Under the pieces are notes generated by a model. The model was not told the DNA's origin, did no database searches, and was given only the letters and a program-made list of their open reading frames with translations. A stretch of 36,782 nucleotides of DNA from Actinomycetota bacterium (GTDB lineage: Bacteria; Actinomycetota; CADDZG01; WHSQ01): the NCBI GenBank assembly GCA_013697295.1, contig JACCXF010000208.1:1-36782 (forward strand), in the 5' to 3' direction. Both the position numbers and the translations under genes were made by a program. This document shows positions 8,619 to 17,015 of this stretch, piece after piece. Each line of letters begins with the position of its first letter. The first letter of the stretch is position 1.

Positions 8619-9394
8619 GGAGCCTTCTTCAGGAGGAAGTGGTCCCACCGGCCCACCAGGTCGAATCCGAGCTTCTCGTACAACGTCTTGGGCCAATCAT
8701 CTTCGCCGGCGACCAGGAAGACGAGATCGTGATCGACCCGAGCCGCTTCTACGGCGGCGAGCACGTTGGCGCGGGCGAAGCCCCTGTTCTGGTAGGCCTC
8801 GAGCGTGGCGACGTCCTCGATCTGAGCGGTCCGGCCGTCGGAGTAGACCTCGCACAACGACACCGGCCGTCCCTCGTCGAAGGCCGCGAACCAGCGGGTT
8901 GCTGCGTACCGGCGAAGGATCCCGTCGAGCAGTCCCCACTGCTGGATCACTTCCGGGGACACGTCGTCGTCGCCATCGGCTTCCTCTTGCCGCAGTTGGT
9001 CGCGCACGTCGCTGATCGTGGCCTCGTCGCACTCGCGGACGTCGATCCCGAAAGGCTGTTTATCGGGCCGCCGGTGGATCATCACGACGATGCCATCCCG
9101 GTGCCATCCCAGCTCGTCGAAGGATGGGCGCAGACGCGCGGCTGCCTGCGCGTCGAAGACCGGGATCGAGCGGAACCTCCGGCCCCGCTCGCGGTGGAGG
9201 CGATCGGCGAGCTCGATCAGGTCTTCCGTTGAAGGAGCATCGTTCGTGTCGACGCGCACGAAGTTGCAATCCCACATGACGTTGAGCTCAGCGCTGAAGC
9301 CGGCCACCCCCCAGGGGAATCGGATCAGCTCTTCGACCGCCGACTCGTAGATCCAGCGCTCGAAGTCGAGGGCGCGACGGAGATCCGGGTCCAT
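8615..9394 (-). CDS. GNAT family N-acetyltransferase
   Basis: 259 aa; C-terminal IEDVATLEAYQNRGFARANVLAAVEAA...WPKTLYEKLGFDLVGRWDHF. Confidence 0.8.
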   Translation of the reverse strand: MDPDLRRALDFERWIYESAVEELIRFPWGVAGFSAELNVMWDCNFVRVDTNDAPSTEDLIELADRLHRERGRRFRSIPVFDAQAAARLRPSFDELGWHRDGIVVMIHRRPDKQPFGIDVRECDEATISDVRDQLRQEEADGDDDVSPEVIQQWGLLDGILRRYAATRWFAAFDEGRPVSLCEVYSDGRTAQIEDVATLEAYQNRGFARANVLAAVEAARVDHDLVFLVAGEDDWPKTLYEKLGFDLVGRWDHFLLKKAP

Positions 9395-10471
9395 CTACGC
9401 GGACGCGTTGATGGCGTCGATGAGGGCATCCGCCACCGCGCCCGTAGGAGTTGACTCACCCACCCCGGACATGTCGGAGGTGCGGATGTCTTTTCGGCCG
9501 AGGACGCCTTCGACTGCCCTTTCGAGGACGCCGGCCGCAGCGGCCTCGCCGAGGTGCCGGAGCATCAGCACGGCGGAAAGGATCATCGCGATGGGGTTGG
9601 CGAGACCCTTACCCGCGATATCGGGGGCCGACCCGTGCGTGGGCTCGAACACCGCGTATTCCTTGCCGAGGTTCATCCCGGGGGCGAATCCGAGACCGCC
9701 GATCAGACCGGCGCAGAGATCCGAGATGATGTCGCCATAGAGGTTGGGCAGAACGATCACGTCTAGCTCCGCGGGGATCCATGCCAGCCACATCGCGAGC
9801 TCATCCACGTGCATGTCTTCGAATCCAACGTTGCGGTAGCTCTCGGCGAGCCGTAACCCCGTCTCCAGCCAGACCCCGTCGGAGAACTTCATGATGTTCG
9901 CCTTGTGACCGAGCGTCACCTTTCGGCGTCGTTCCCTCCGCGCGTACTCGAAGGCGAACTCGACTATCGCCTGCGTGGCCGACACGGAGATCGGCTTGAC
10001 GGAGACGCCGGCGTCCTCCCGTAGCTCGTATCCGTGCATGTACTTGAGATAGCCGCGCAGTTTGCTGACCTCGGCAGAGCCCATCTCGAATTCGATGCCC
10101 TCATAGAGGTCCTCCGTGTTCTCGCGCACGACCACCAGGTCGATGGCCTCGAAGTGAGAGGGAACGCCCGGGAACAGACGGCACGGGCGGACACTGGCGA
10201 AGAGGTCGAGCTCCTGGCGAAGGGTGACGTTGACCGATCGGAACCCCGTCCCGACCGGCGTCGAGACGGGGCCCTTGAGAGCCGTCCCGTTCCGCCGGAT
10301 CGACTCGAGGACGTGCTCGGGGAGCGGGGTCCCGTGCTGCTCGAGGACCGACGCGCCCGCCTCGTGCACCTCCCAATCGATGCCGACCCCCAACGCGTCG
10401 ACGACGCGCGTGGTCGCGTCCGATACCTCAGGACCGATCCCGTCGCCTCTTATGAGCGTCACGGTTGGCAT
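9395..10471 (-). CDS. Isocitrate/isopropylmalate dehydrogenase family protein (NAD-IDH-like)
   Basis: LIRGDGIGPEVSDAT, VVRENTEDLYEGIEF, NLYGDIISDLCAGLIGGLGFAPGMN, FEPTHGSAPDIAGKGLANPIAMILSAVLML. Confidence 0.92.
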   Translation of the reverse strand: MPTVTLIRGDGIGPEVSDATTRVVDALGVGIDWEVHEAGASVLEQHGTPLPEHVLESIRRNGTALKGPVSTPVGTGFRSVNVTLRQELDLFASVRPCRLFPGVPSHFEAIDLVVVRENTEDLYEGIEFEMGSAEVSKLRGYLKYMHGYELREDAGVSVKPISVSATQAIVEFAFEYARRERRRKVTLGHKANIMKFSDGVWLETGLRLAESYRNVGFEDMHVDELAMWLAWIPAELDVIVLPNLYGDIISDLCAGLIGGLGFAPGMNLGKEYAVFEPTHGSAPDIAGKGLANPIAMILSAVLMLRHLGEAAAAGVLERAVEGVLGRKDIRTSDMSGVGESTPTGAVADALIDAINASA

Positions 10472-10477
10472 CCGCCA

Positions 10478-10483
10478 ACCCTA
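10478..10483 (-). promoter_or_regulatory. -10-like TAGGGT, 6 nt before ATG of the IDH-like gene (leaderless-type)
   Basis: Minus strand TAGGGT-TGGCGG-ATG. Confidence 0.55.
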
Positions 10484-10654
10484 TTCGCCACCAGGAACCG
10501 GCTCCCGCACGAGCGGGGGTGCTGGATTTGGACCTCGGATTTTGACAGGCTGAGCTCCCCGGCTCGTCATTCCGCGACCGACTGCAGCGAGGAGCACGTT
10601 GAACATCGGAAGCGTTTCCACTCCCCGCGCGCGCGTGAGGCGCGCTGGGTCCGA

Positions 10655-11611
10655 ATGAGCCGGCCACCGCTCCTCGTCGCCGCGCTGGGCGGGAACGCGA
10701 TGCAGGATCCCGCCGGCGACGACACCGTCCCCGCGGATTTCGCCCGCACGATGGAGACGGCTCGCACCATCGGTGATCTGGCGGTCTCGGGGGAATGGCG
10801 TCTCGTGATCACGCACGGTAATGGTCCGCAGGTGGGGAACCATCTCTTGCGCAGCGAGCTCGCACACGAGCACGGCCACCTTCCGCCTCTACCGCTCGAC
10901 GTCTGTGTGGCCGACACGCAGGGTGGACTCGGTTACATGCTGCAGCAGTCACTCGTGAACGCACTTCACGAAGCCGGAGCGCCGGCGGTCGTCGCCGCGC
11001 TCGTGACCCAGGTGGTGGTGGATGAGGACGATCCGGCGTTCTCGAAGCCCTCCAAGCCGGTGGGGGAGATGATCGGCGAGGAGCGCGTCGACGATCTCCG
11101 CCAGCGCGGATGGTCTCTCGAGGAGGACCCACACCGCGGGGGCTGGCGCAGGGTCGTCGCGTCGCCGGATCCGAAAGAGATCGTGGAGGCCGGCGCGGTC
11201 GCTGCTCTTGTCGATGATGGTGTCATCGTGATCGCGGGCGGAGGCGGCGGCATCCCGGTCGTCCAGCAAGCGGACGGGACGTTAGTGGGAGCCCCCGCGG
11301 TCGTCGACAAGGATCTTGCGAGCGCGTTGCTCGCCTCGGACCTCGGTGCGGACGCGTTCTTGATCCTGACCGATGTCGACCGCGCCTTCGTGGGCTTCGG
11401 AACCGCGGCCGAGAAGGCCATCGACCGCATGACGGTGGCCGAGGCGCGCGCGTACATGGACGAAGGCCAGTTTCCGGCGGGAAGCATGGGTCCGAAGGTG
11501 GAGGCCCTGTGCCGCTTCGTGGGATCGACCGGCGGATGCGGGGTCATCACGTCGATCCCGAACGCGCGCGCCGGGCTGGCGGGCGAGGCGGGAACCACGA
11601 TCGCTCCTTGA
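10655..11611 (+). CDS. arcC: Carbamate kinase
   Basis: LLVAALGGNAMQ, LVITHGNGPQVGNHLLRSE, VIVIAGGGGGIPVV, VDKDLASALLASDLGADAFLILTDV, GSMGPKVEALCRFV. ATG at 10655 is in frame with the longer ORF. Confidence 0.94.
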   Translation: MSRPPLLVAALGGNAMQDPAGDDTVPADFARTMETARTIGDLAVSGEWRLVITHGNGPQVGNHLLRSELAHEHGHLPPLPLDVCVADTQGGLGYMLQQSLVNALHEAGAPAVVAALVTQVVVDEDDPAFSKPSKPVGEMIGEERVDDLRQRGWSLEEDPHRGGWRRVVASPDPKEIVEAGAVAALVDDGVIVIAGGGGGIPVVQQADGTLVGAPAVVDKDLASALLASDLGADAFLILTDVDRAFVGFGTAAEKAIDRMTVAEARAYMDEGQFPAGSMGPKVEALCRFVGSTGGCGVITSIPNARAGLAGEAGTTIAP

Positions 11612-11666
11612 GGTCCAGTGACCTGCGTCATGGCGCCGTCGATGTCCATGGACGGAGGCTGGGTCG

Positions 11667-13322
11667 ATGCATCCCATGCGAACAGTCACCGTCTTCGCCG
11701 CGTCATTACTCGCGGTCGCGGGGGCCCCGGCATCCGCGGTCGCACCGTCGCCTTACATCCTCCTCACCCCGCCGGTGGACTCGGTCATCACGCGCTACTT
11801 CGAGCCTCCGGAAAGCGATTACGCGCCCGGTCACCGCGGGATCGACTACGGCGTAGTGCCGGGGGTGAAGGTTCGTGCGGCGGCCGCCGGGACCGTCTCG
11901 TTCGCCGGCCCGGTGGCCGGAACCAAAGCCGTGACACTCGATCATGGCGGCGGCGTGGAGACCACGTACTCGAGGCTGGGCGTCATCTCCGTCCTTCCGG
12001 GAACGACGGTCGATGAGGGTCATTTCATCGGAACGACTTCTGCGGCACACCCCGGGGAGTGGGCGGGTCTCCATTTCGGCGTGAAGGTCCAGGAGCGCTA
12101 CGTCGATCCACTCACCTGGCTGGGTCCGGTGGATGTGTCCGAAGCGATCCGTCTCGCTCCGACCGTGGAGGACCTGGAGGGTGAAGTGGACTCCCTCCTG
12201 GTGGCGTCTTCGGGACGGGCCGGAACGCACCACCGCGCATGTGCCCCGACCCCTCAGACGAATGGACTCCCTCGGCCGCCCAATGCCAACATCGCCGTGT
12301 CGATCGCCGGGCTGAACAGCAGCACTAAGGGCGGCACACCGGATCTATACAGGTCCGGTGCCGGTGCGGAGGCTCTCGGCTACCCACCCGAGCGCATCTA
12401 CAGGTACTCCTACCGTGGGACGGATGGCCGCGATCTGCACCGGCCCTATTCGGGGCTCGACACGCAAGGCGACCTTCGGTCGGCTGCGCGTCGCCTGATG
12501 GACCTTCTGCGAGCGATCGGTCGCCGTCACCCGGGGGCCCGCGTCGACATCATCGCCCACTCGCAAGGCGGGATCGTGGCGCGCGCGGCTCTCGAGGTGA
12601 TGGCGACCGCATTCGACCCGGCCCTGCCACCCGTGGCGCATCTCGTAACTCTGGCAACGCCGCACGAGGGAGCCCCTCTGGCGGGGCTTCTCGAGGACCT
12701 CCGAACGAGAACCGTGACGGGCCGGCTGGCCCTCTCGGGCCTGTCCAGGGTGGTGAGGCGCGGTGGCCCGGTGCCGGATCCGGATGCGACGGCGATGAAG
12801 CAGCTCGCTCCCGGCTCGGATCTGCTGGACGATCTAGCCGCCGAGGACATCGCCTACGGGACGCGCGTTCTCGCCCTCGGTATAGCGAACGATCTGATCG
12901 TCCCGGCGGATCACTCGGACTATCCCGGCAAGGTCAGCAGGGTCGTCGGTCCCGAGGGCGCGTTCGGTCACGATGCGGTCACCGGATCCGCACGAGCCCT
13001 GGCCAAGGCGCATGCCTTCCTCCGGGACGCCTCGCCCCCGTGCGAGGCCGCGGCGGACCGCCTCGGGCCTCTGGCCGGAGTCGCCATCTCGTTCCTAGAG
13101 AGGCGGGCGGTGGATCTGTACTCGGAGGTCGAGGGCGCCCTTGGTGGGGGCCTGTGGCGCGGCTTGCAGAGGGCGGATCGGGCTCTCGGGTCACCGGCAC
13201 GACGATTGGTGCGGGCCGTGGGCTCCGGGGCGCGCTGGGCGAGAGACGCGCTGGAGGACGTAGCGCGCCTGCCCGGGCGCATCGGGCGCCTCGTGACCAC
13301 CGGCGCGGGTGGGTCGGAATGA
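11667..13322 (+). CDS. Secreted two-domain protein: LytM/M23-like domain plus C-terminal alpha/beta hydrolase (lipase-like)
   Basis: Signal peptide MRTVTVFAASLLAVAGAPASAVA; HRGIDYGVVPGVKVRAAAAGTVSFAGPVAG...LHFGVKV..RYVDPLTWLG; then VDIIAHSQGGIVARAALEV (nucleophile elbow), TLATPHEGAPL, IANDLIVP, FGHDAV. Confidence 0.88.
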   Translation: MHPMRTVTVFAASLLAVAGAPASAVAPSPYILLTPPVDSVITRYFEPPESDYAPGHRGIDYGVVPGVKVRAAAAGTVSFAGPVAGTKAVTLDHGGGVETTYSRLGVISVLPGTTVDEGHFIGTTSAAHPGEWAGLHFGVKVQERYVDPLTWLGPVDVSEAIRLAPTVEDLEGEVDSLLVASSGRAGTHHRACAPTPQTNGLPRPPNANIAVSIAGLNSSTKGGTPDLYRSGAGAEALGYPPERIYRYSYRGTDGRDLHRPYSGLDTQGDLRSAARRLMDLLRAIGRRHPGARVDIIAHSQGGIVARAALEVMATAFDPALPPVAHLVTLATPHEGAPLAGLLEDLRTRTVTGRLALSGLSRVVRRGGPVPDPDATAMKQLAPGSDLLDDLAAEDIAYGTRVLALGIANDLIVPADHSDYPGKVSRVVGPEGAFGHDAVTGSARALAKAHAFLRDASPPCEAAADRLGPLAGVAISFLERRAVDLYSEVEGALGGGLWRGLQRADRALGSPARRLVRAVGSGARWARDALEDVARLPGRIGRLVTTGAGGSE

Positions 13323-13333
13323 GGCACAAAAAT

Positions 13334-13378
13334 GAGCCCCCTCCGCCGGGGGGGATGGGCGGATGACGGAGGGGGCTC
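13334..13378 (+). terminator. Perfect 12-bp inverted repeat GAGCCCCCTCCG/CGGAGGGGGCTC, 21-nt loop
   Basis: 13334-13345 pairs exactly with 13367-13378, starting 12 nt after the lipase stop codon. Confidence 0.7.
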
Positions 13379-13382
13379 GGGT

Positions 13383-13419
13383 CCCGGGCGGGGGGATCAG
13401 ATCCCGGGGTGTCCTTTTT
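13383..13419 (+). terminator. Candidate intrinsic terminator: CCCGGG/CCCGGG (or GGGAT-CAG-ATCCC) hairpin then TTTTT
   Basis: gtcccgggcggggggatcagatcccggggtgtccttttt immediately follows the previous hairpin. Confidence 0.5.
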
Positions 13420-13496
13420 CACTTGTTGTGTACCCACATTGTGATTCTTTTCACATACCTCTTCAAGCCGGTTTGAGCCGAGATACGGGGCGTCCG

Positions 13497-13515
13497 TTTG
13501 TACATGAGGTACAAA
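13497..13515. promoter_or_regulatory. Perfect 7-bp dyad TTTGTAC-ATGAG-GTACAAA upstream of the YgjP-like gene
   Basis: Inverted repeat read directly, about 25 bp upstream of a TAGGAT -10-like box (13541-13546). Confidence 0.55.
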
Positions 13516-13553
13516 GCCCATTTTCGGGGGTGGGCCCGCCTAGGATGGGCCAC

Positions 13554-14093
13554 ATGGTGCTGAACAGGCTTCCGTTCGACTCGCCCGGGGCGGAGGGTGA
13601 ATTCCAGCGCGTCGAGGTCCACAGGAGCTCTCGCCGCAAGAAGACGATCTCGGCCGAGATCGTCGGCGACGTCCTGGTGGTATCGGTCCCGGAGCGCATC
13701 TCGAGAGCCGAGGAGCAAGAGTGGGTCGCCCGGATGACGGGCCGGATGTCCGAGCGGAGGCGGAAGGAACGCCTGAACGCCGAGGGCGACCTGGCGCAGC
13801 GCGCGGTCGAACTCGCGGATCGCTTCCTGGACGGCGTCCGGGCCTCGGACATCGCCTGGGTCGAGACGCAAAGGTCGCGCTGGGGCTCATGCTCGCCCGA
13901 TGACGGCACTATCCGTTTATCGCTCGCGCTGGCCGCTTATCCATCCTGGGTCCGCGACTACGTGATCGTTCACGAGCTGGCGCACCTCGTCGTTCCCGAT
14001 CACTCCGATCGCTTCTGGGCGCTCGTCGAGCGCTACCCGCTGACGGAGCGCGCGCGCGGATTCCTCATCGCGAAGGGGATGGAAGAGGGCTGA
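13554..14093 (+). CDS. YgjP-like metallopeptidase (DUF45 / M48-related)
   Basis: ETQRSRWGSCSPDDGTIRLSLALAAYPSWVRDYVIVHELAHLVVPDHSDRFWALVERY: WGSC plus HELAH...DHS.RFW. Start ATG 13554 chosen over 13332. Confidence 0.9.
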   Translation: MVLNRLPFDSPGAEGEFQRVEVHRSSRRKKTISAEIVGDVLVVSVPERISRAEEQEWVARMTGRMSERRRKERLNAEGDLAQRAVELADRFLDGVRASDIAWVETQRSRWGSCSPDDGTIRLSLALAAYPSWVRDYVIVHELAHLVVPDHSDRFWALVERYPLTERARGFLIAKGMEEG

Positions 14094-14137
14094 TCGCGCA
14101 GATCAGGCAGCGATCGTCTCGACGATCGCGCAGATCA
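14092..14137. terminator. Inverted repeat GCGATCGTC-TC-GACGATCGC embedded between two direct repeats GATCGCGCAGATCA; possible bidirectional terminator
   Basis: 14110-14118 pairs with 14121-14129; direct repeats at 14092-14105 and 14124-14137. Lies between convergent genes ending at 14093 and 14150. Confidence 0.6.
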
Positions 14138-14149
14138 AATGGCGCGCTC

Positions 14150-14728
14150 TTACGGGAGCGTGCGCCAGAACAGGATCTCGGGGACGCCGGCGCGCTCGAG
14201 CATGCCGACCGCGAGAGCGGCGCGGACTCCCGCCCCCGCCGCAACGGCTACCGGCCCCTGGCTGGCGAGCTCGCTCGCGCGGCTCCAGAGGCGTTCGACC
14301 GGGATGCGCACCCCCGGATCCGAGACCTGCGCGCCCGGGTCACCGACGTCCAGTACGAACGCATCCGGAGGAGCGGGTCCCGAGACGATCTCGGTTGAGA
14401 CAGGTGTTCCGTTCTCGGCCGCCCAACCGTTGACCGCATCGCTGACGTAGCCGACCACGGTGAAACCCTTGCCGCGCAGCGACGATGCGGCATTGGTGAG
14501 ATCACCAACGCCGAGATCGAGCAACAGCAGCGACGAATCCAGCGGGAGACAGTCGCGGGCGCGTGACGGCATGCCCGGTCCGAACTCGTACAACAACTCG
14601 ATAGTGCCCGGGATATGGACGTCGAGGTAGTCCTCCACGGGCCTGAGGTCGATCGGCGTGGCGCCTTGAGCCATCTCCGCCGCCGCCTCGTCGTACGCGA
14701 GCTCTCTCAACGAGGTCCTGATCGCCAT
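14150..14728 (-). CDS. Rhodanese-like protein lacking an apparent active-site Cys
   Basis: GATPIDLRPVEDYLDVHIPGTIELLYEFGPGM (rhodanese CH2A-like) and a second half PDAFVLDVGDPGAQ...GPVAVAAGAGVRAALAVGMLERAGVPEILFW. No Cys in the expected loops. Confidence 0.65.
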   Translation of the reverse strand: MAIRTSLRELAYDEAAAEMAQGATPIDLRPVEDYLDVHIPGTIELLYEFGPGMPSRARDCLPLDSSLLLLDLGVGDLTNAASSLRGKGFTVVGYVSDAVNGWAAENGTPVSTEIVSGPAPPDAFVLDVGDPGAQVSDPGVRIPVERLWSRASELASQGPVAVAAGAGVRAALAVGMLERAGVPEILFWRTLP

Positions 14729-14769
14729 GCGCGTACCTATACCAGACGAAGGGGGTCGATACTTGGACG

Positions 14770-15297
14770 ATGGCACCCGGACTCATGATCGCGTTGCTCG
14801 TCGTGCCGATCGCCGAGCTGTGGGTCATCTTGCAGGTCTCCGATCGGGTCGGCGTGCTCAGTACGATCGGCTTGCTCATCCTCGTTTCGATACTGGGGGG
14901 ATGGTTGTTGAAGCAGCAGGGGGCGGCTACGTGGCGGCGGCTGCAAGCGACCCTGCGCAGGGGCGAGATGCCGACGGTCGAGGCGATCGACGGGGCTCTG
15001 ATCCTCTTCGGTGGGGCGCTCCTGCTCACCCCCGGCTTCCTGACCGACCTGGTCGGACTGGCGCTGATCTTCCCGCCGACGCGAGCGAGCCTCAGGGGCG
15101 TGTTCCGCAGATTCGTGAAGAAGAGCGCCGGCCGGCGCTGGCAGGTGATCGAGTCACGGAGCCCGACCGCTCGCGTCGTGAAGGTGGAGAAGTCGGTCCG
15201 CCCTAGGGGCTCGACTCCTCCTGGGTCGTCTCGGCTGCCGCCTTCGTCTGGGGATCCGGCCGAGGATCCCGGGGACGATTCTCGGGATAGCCGCTGA
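14770..15297 (+). CDS. FxsA family membrane protein
   Basis: VVPIAELWVILQVSDRVGVLSTIGLLILVSILGGWLLKQQG...IDGALILFGGALLLTPGFLTDLVGLALIFPPTR. Confidence 0.9.
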   Translation: MAPGLMIALLVVPIAELWVILQVSDRVGVLSTIGLLILVSILGGWLLKQQGAATWRRLQATLRRGEMPTVEAIDGALILFGGALLLTPGFLTDLVGLALIFPPTRASLRGVFRRFVKKSAGRRWQVIESRSPTARVVKVEKSVRPRGSTPPGSSRLPPSSGDPAEDPGDDSRDSR

Positions 15298-15718
15298 CCG
15301 GTCCCACTCTGCCCTGTTCGGGATACGCCGCGTCCCGGTACTCCTGGGCCGATCGGTGGTGGGAGTTGATCCGGACCCGAAGCTCTTCGGGGTACTCACC
15401 GGTGTGCACCGGAACCCCGAGCGACTCCGCGGCGCGCTCTGCTTCCTCGACCGAGTGGAGAACCCACCGCTCCCACGCCCCGTCGGGAGCGACCAGGACC
15501 AATTGAGCGTCGTGCAGCCCGATGCGCACGATGACAGCTTCCGTTCCGTCGCCGTGCATCCGGACGTAATCGCTCGGGCGCTTGGCGCGCGTACGCCGGG
15601 TTGGTTCGGGCGTGTTCTCGAAGGGCCAGGCGCGTTCCACTCGAAGTCTCACTCCAGGTAGCGCGGATGTTCGCGGGAGCGTAGCAGCAGGGCTAGATGA
15701 CCAGGCCCCCGTCGACAC
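15203..15718 (-). CDS. Hypothetical protein (start uncertain, probably an internal GTG)
   Basis: VRLRVERAWPFENTPEPTRRTRAKRPSDYVRMHGDGTEAVIVRIGLHDAQLVLVAPDGAWERWVLHSVEEAERAAESLGVPVHTGEYPEELRVRI; plausible protein composition. Confidence 0.6.
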   Translation of the reverse strand: MSTGAWSSSPAATLPRTSALPGVRLRVERAWPFENTPEPTRRTRAKRPSDYVRMHGDGTEAVIVRIGLHDAQLVLVAPDGAWERWVLHSVEEAERAAESLGVPVHTGEYPEELRVRINSHHRSAQEYRDAAYPEQGRVGPVSGYPENRPRDPRPDPQTKAAAETTQEESSP

Positions 15719-16472
15719 ACAGCACCTGCCCGGTGATGATGTTCGACTCGTCGCTCGCGAGGAACACGAAGGCCGGAGCGATCTCTTCGGGGGTCCCGTA
15801 GCGACCCAGCGCGAAACGTGCCAGTCGTCGCTTGGCGATGGCTGGATCCTCGAGCAGCGGCTCGGTCATGGCGGTCAATGCGGCGGGGGCGATCGCATTG
15901 ACGTTTATGGCCAGCCCCCCGAGCTCTTTGGCCCACGTCTTGGTCAGTCCGACTATCCCCATCTTCGCTGCGGCGTAATTCGATTGCCCCACGGAGCCGA
16001 TCAACCCGGAGGCGGAGGTCACGTTGATGATCTTTCGGTGAGGGGGGTTGCCGGCGTCCACCTCCTGTTTGGCCGCGTCGCGCCAGTGACGAACGACGGC
16101 GCGACCGCAGGCCCAGGTCCCCTTCAGGTGAACTTCGATCACGGCGTCCCATTCTTCCTCCGACATCTTGTGCATCATCCGGTCGCGCAAGATGCCGGCG
16201 TTGTTCACGAGGACGTCGACGTCTCCGAAGGCCTCGATAGCGGTCGCCAGGACGGCATCCGCCGAGGCGACCGACCCGATCGGATCGTGGTTGGCCACCG
16301 CCTCCGCTCCGGTCGAACGCAGAGCCTCGACCGCGGAGTCGGCGGCGTCACCGACGGCATCGTTGACCACCACCCGGGCCCCCTCGGCGGCGAAGGCCTT
16401 TGCGACGGCGAGTCCTATCCCGGCCCCCGCGCCGGTGACGATGCAAGCCTTGTCTGTAAGTCTTCCGGACAT
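15693..16472 (-). CDS. SDR family oxidoreductase, FabG-like
   Basis: ACIVTGAGAGIGLAVAKAFAAEGARVVVND, VLVNNAGILRDRMMHKMSEEEWDAVIEVHLKGT, NYAAAKMGIVGLTKTWAKELG, ITGQVLCVDGG. Confidence 0.93.
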   Translation of the reverse strand: MSGRLTDKACIVTGAGAGIGLAVAKAFAAEGARVVVNDAVGDAADSAVEALRSTGAEAVANHDPIGSVASADAVLATAIEAFGDVDVLVNNAGILRDRMMHKMSEEEWDAVIEVHLKGTWACGRAVVRHWRDAAKQEVDAGNPPHRKIINVTSASGLIGSVGQSNYAAAKMGIVGLTKTWAKELGGLAINVNAIAPAALTAMTEPLLEDPAIAKRRLARFALGRYGTPEEIAPAFVFLASDESNIITGQVLCVDGGLVI

Positions 16473-16526
16473 GGCTGAGCATCCTATCCAGGCACCCGCA
16501 TCGTTTGCGGAACGAAAACGCTTATG

Positions 16527-16532
16527 TATCGT
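16527..16532 (+). promoter_or_regulatory. -10-like TATCGT, 6 nt before greA ATG (leaderless-type)
   Basis: TATCGT-GGCCGT-ATG; TTTGCG at 16504-16509 is a possible -35 (17-bp spacer). Confidence 0.6.
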
Positions 16533-16538
16533 GGCCGT

Positions 16539-17015
16539 ATGGCGGACGAGAAGAAGACACCACTCTCACAGGCTGCTTTCGAGCGGTTGAAGGGGGAGCT
16601 GGGGTTCCTCGAGGGTGAGGGCCGGCAGAAGATCATCGAGGCGATAGCCACCGCACGCGCCCACGGCGACCTCAGCGAGAACGCCGAGTATCACGCCGCC
16701 AAGGATCAGCAGGGGATGCAGGAGGCGCGCGTGCGTCAGCTTCGCCAGATGCTCGAGAGCGCGGAGATCGTCAAGGGGGATGATTCCGGCGTGGCCAAGC
16801 CCGGGATGCTCGTGACCATCAAGTACCAGGACGACGACGAGACCGAGACCTATTTCCTCGGCCTGCGCGAGGAGAAGGGCGGGGAGTTCGATGTGCTCAC
16901 CCCCGATTCGCCCATCGGCCAGGCGGTGTTGGGGCGGTCGGCCGGCGAGGCGGTCATGGCCGAGGTTCCAACCGGCGCGCTGAAGGTGCAGCTCGTAGAG
17001 GTCCGCTCGCCCTAA
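16539..17015 (+). CDS. greA: Transcription elongation factor GreA
   Basis: EKKTPLSQAAFERLKGELGFLEGEGRQKIIEAIATARAHGDLSENAEYHAAKDQQGMQEARVRQLRQMLESAEIV; GEAVMAEVPTGALKVQLVEV. Start 16539, 6 nt after TATCGT. Confidence 0.95.
   Translation: MADEKKTPLSQAAFERLKGELGFLEGEGRQKIIEAIATARAHGDLSENAEYHAAKDQQGMQEARVRQLRQMLESAEIVKGDDSGVAKPGMLVTIKYQDDDETETYFLGLREEKGGEFDVLTPDSPIGQAVLGRSAGEAVMAEVPTGALKVQLVEVRSP

Noticed and set aside
13323-13553. c-di-AMP (ydaO) riboswitch, since such elements often accompany M23 peptidase genes
   Set aside because: The structured region lies downstream of the M23-like gene; the gap upstream of it (11612-11666) is too short, and I could not recognise the conserved core.
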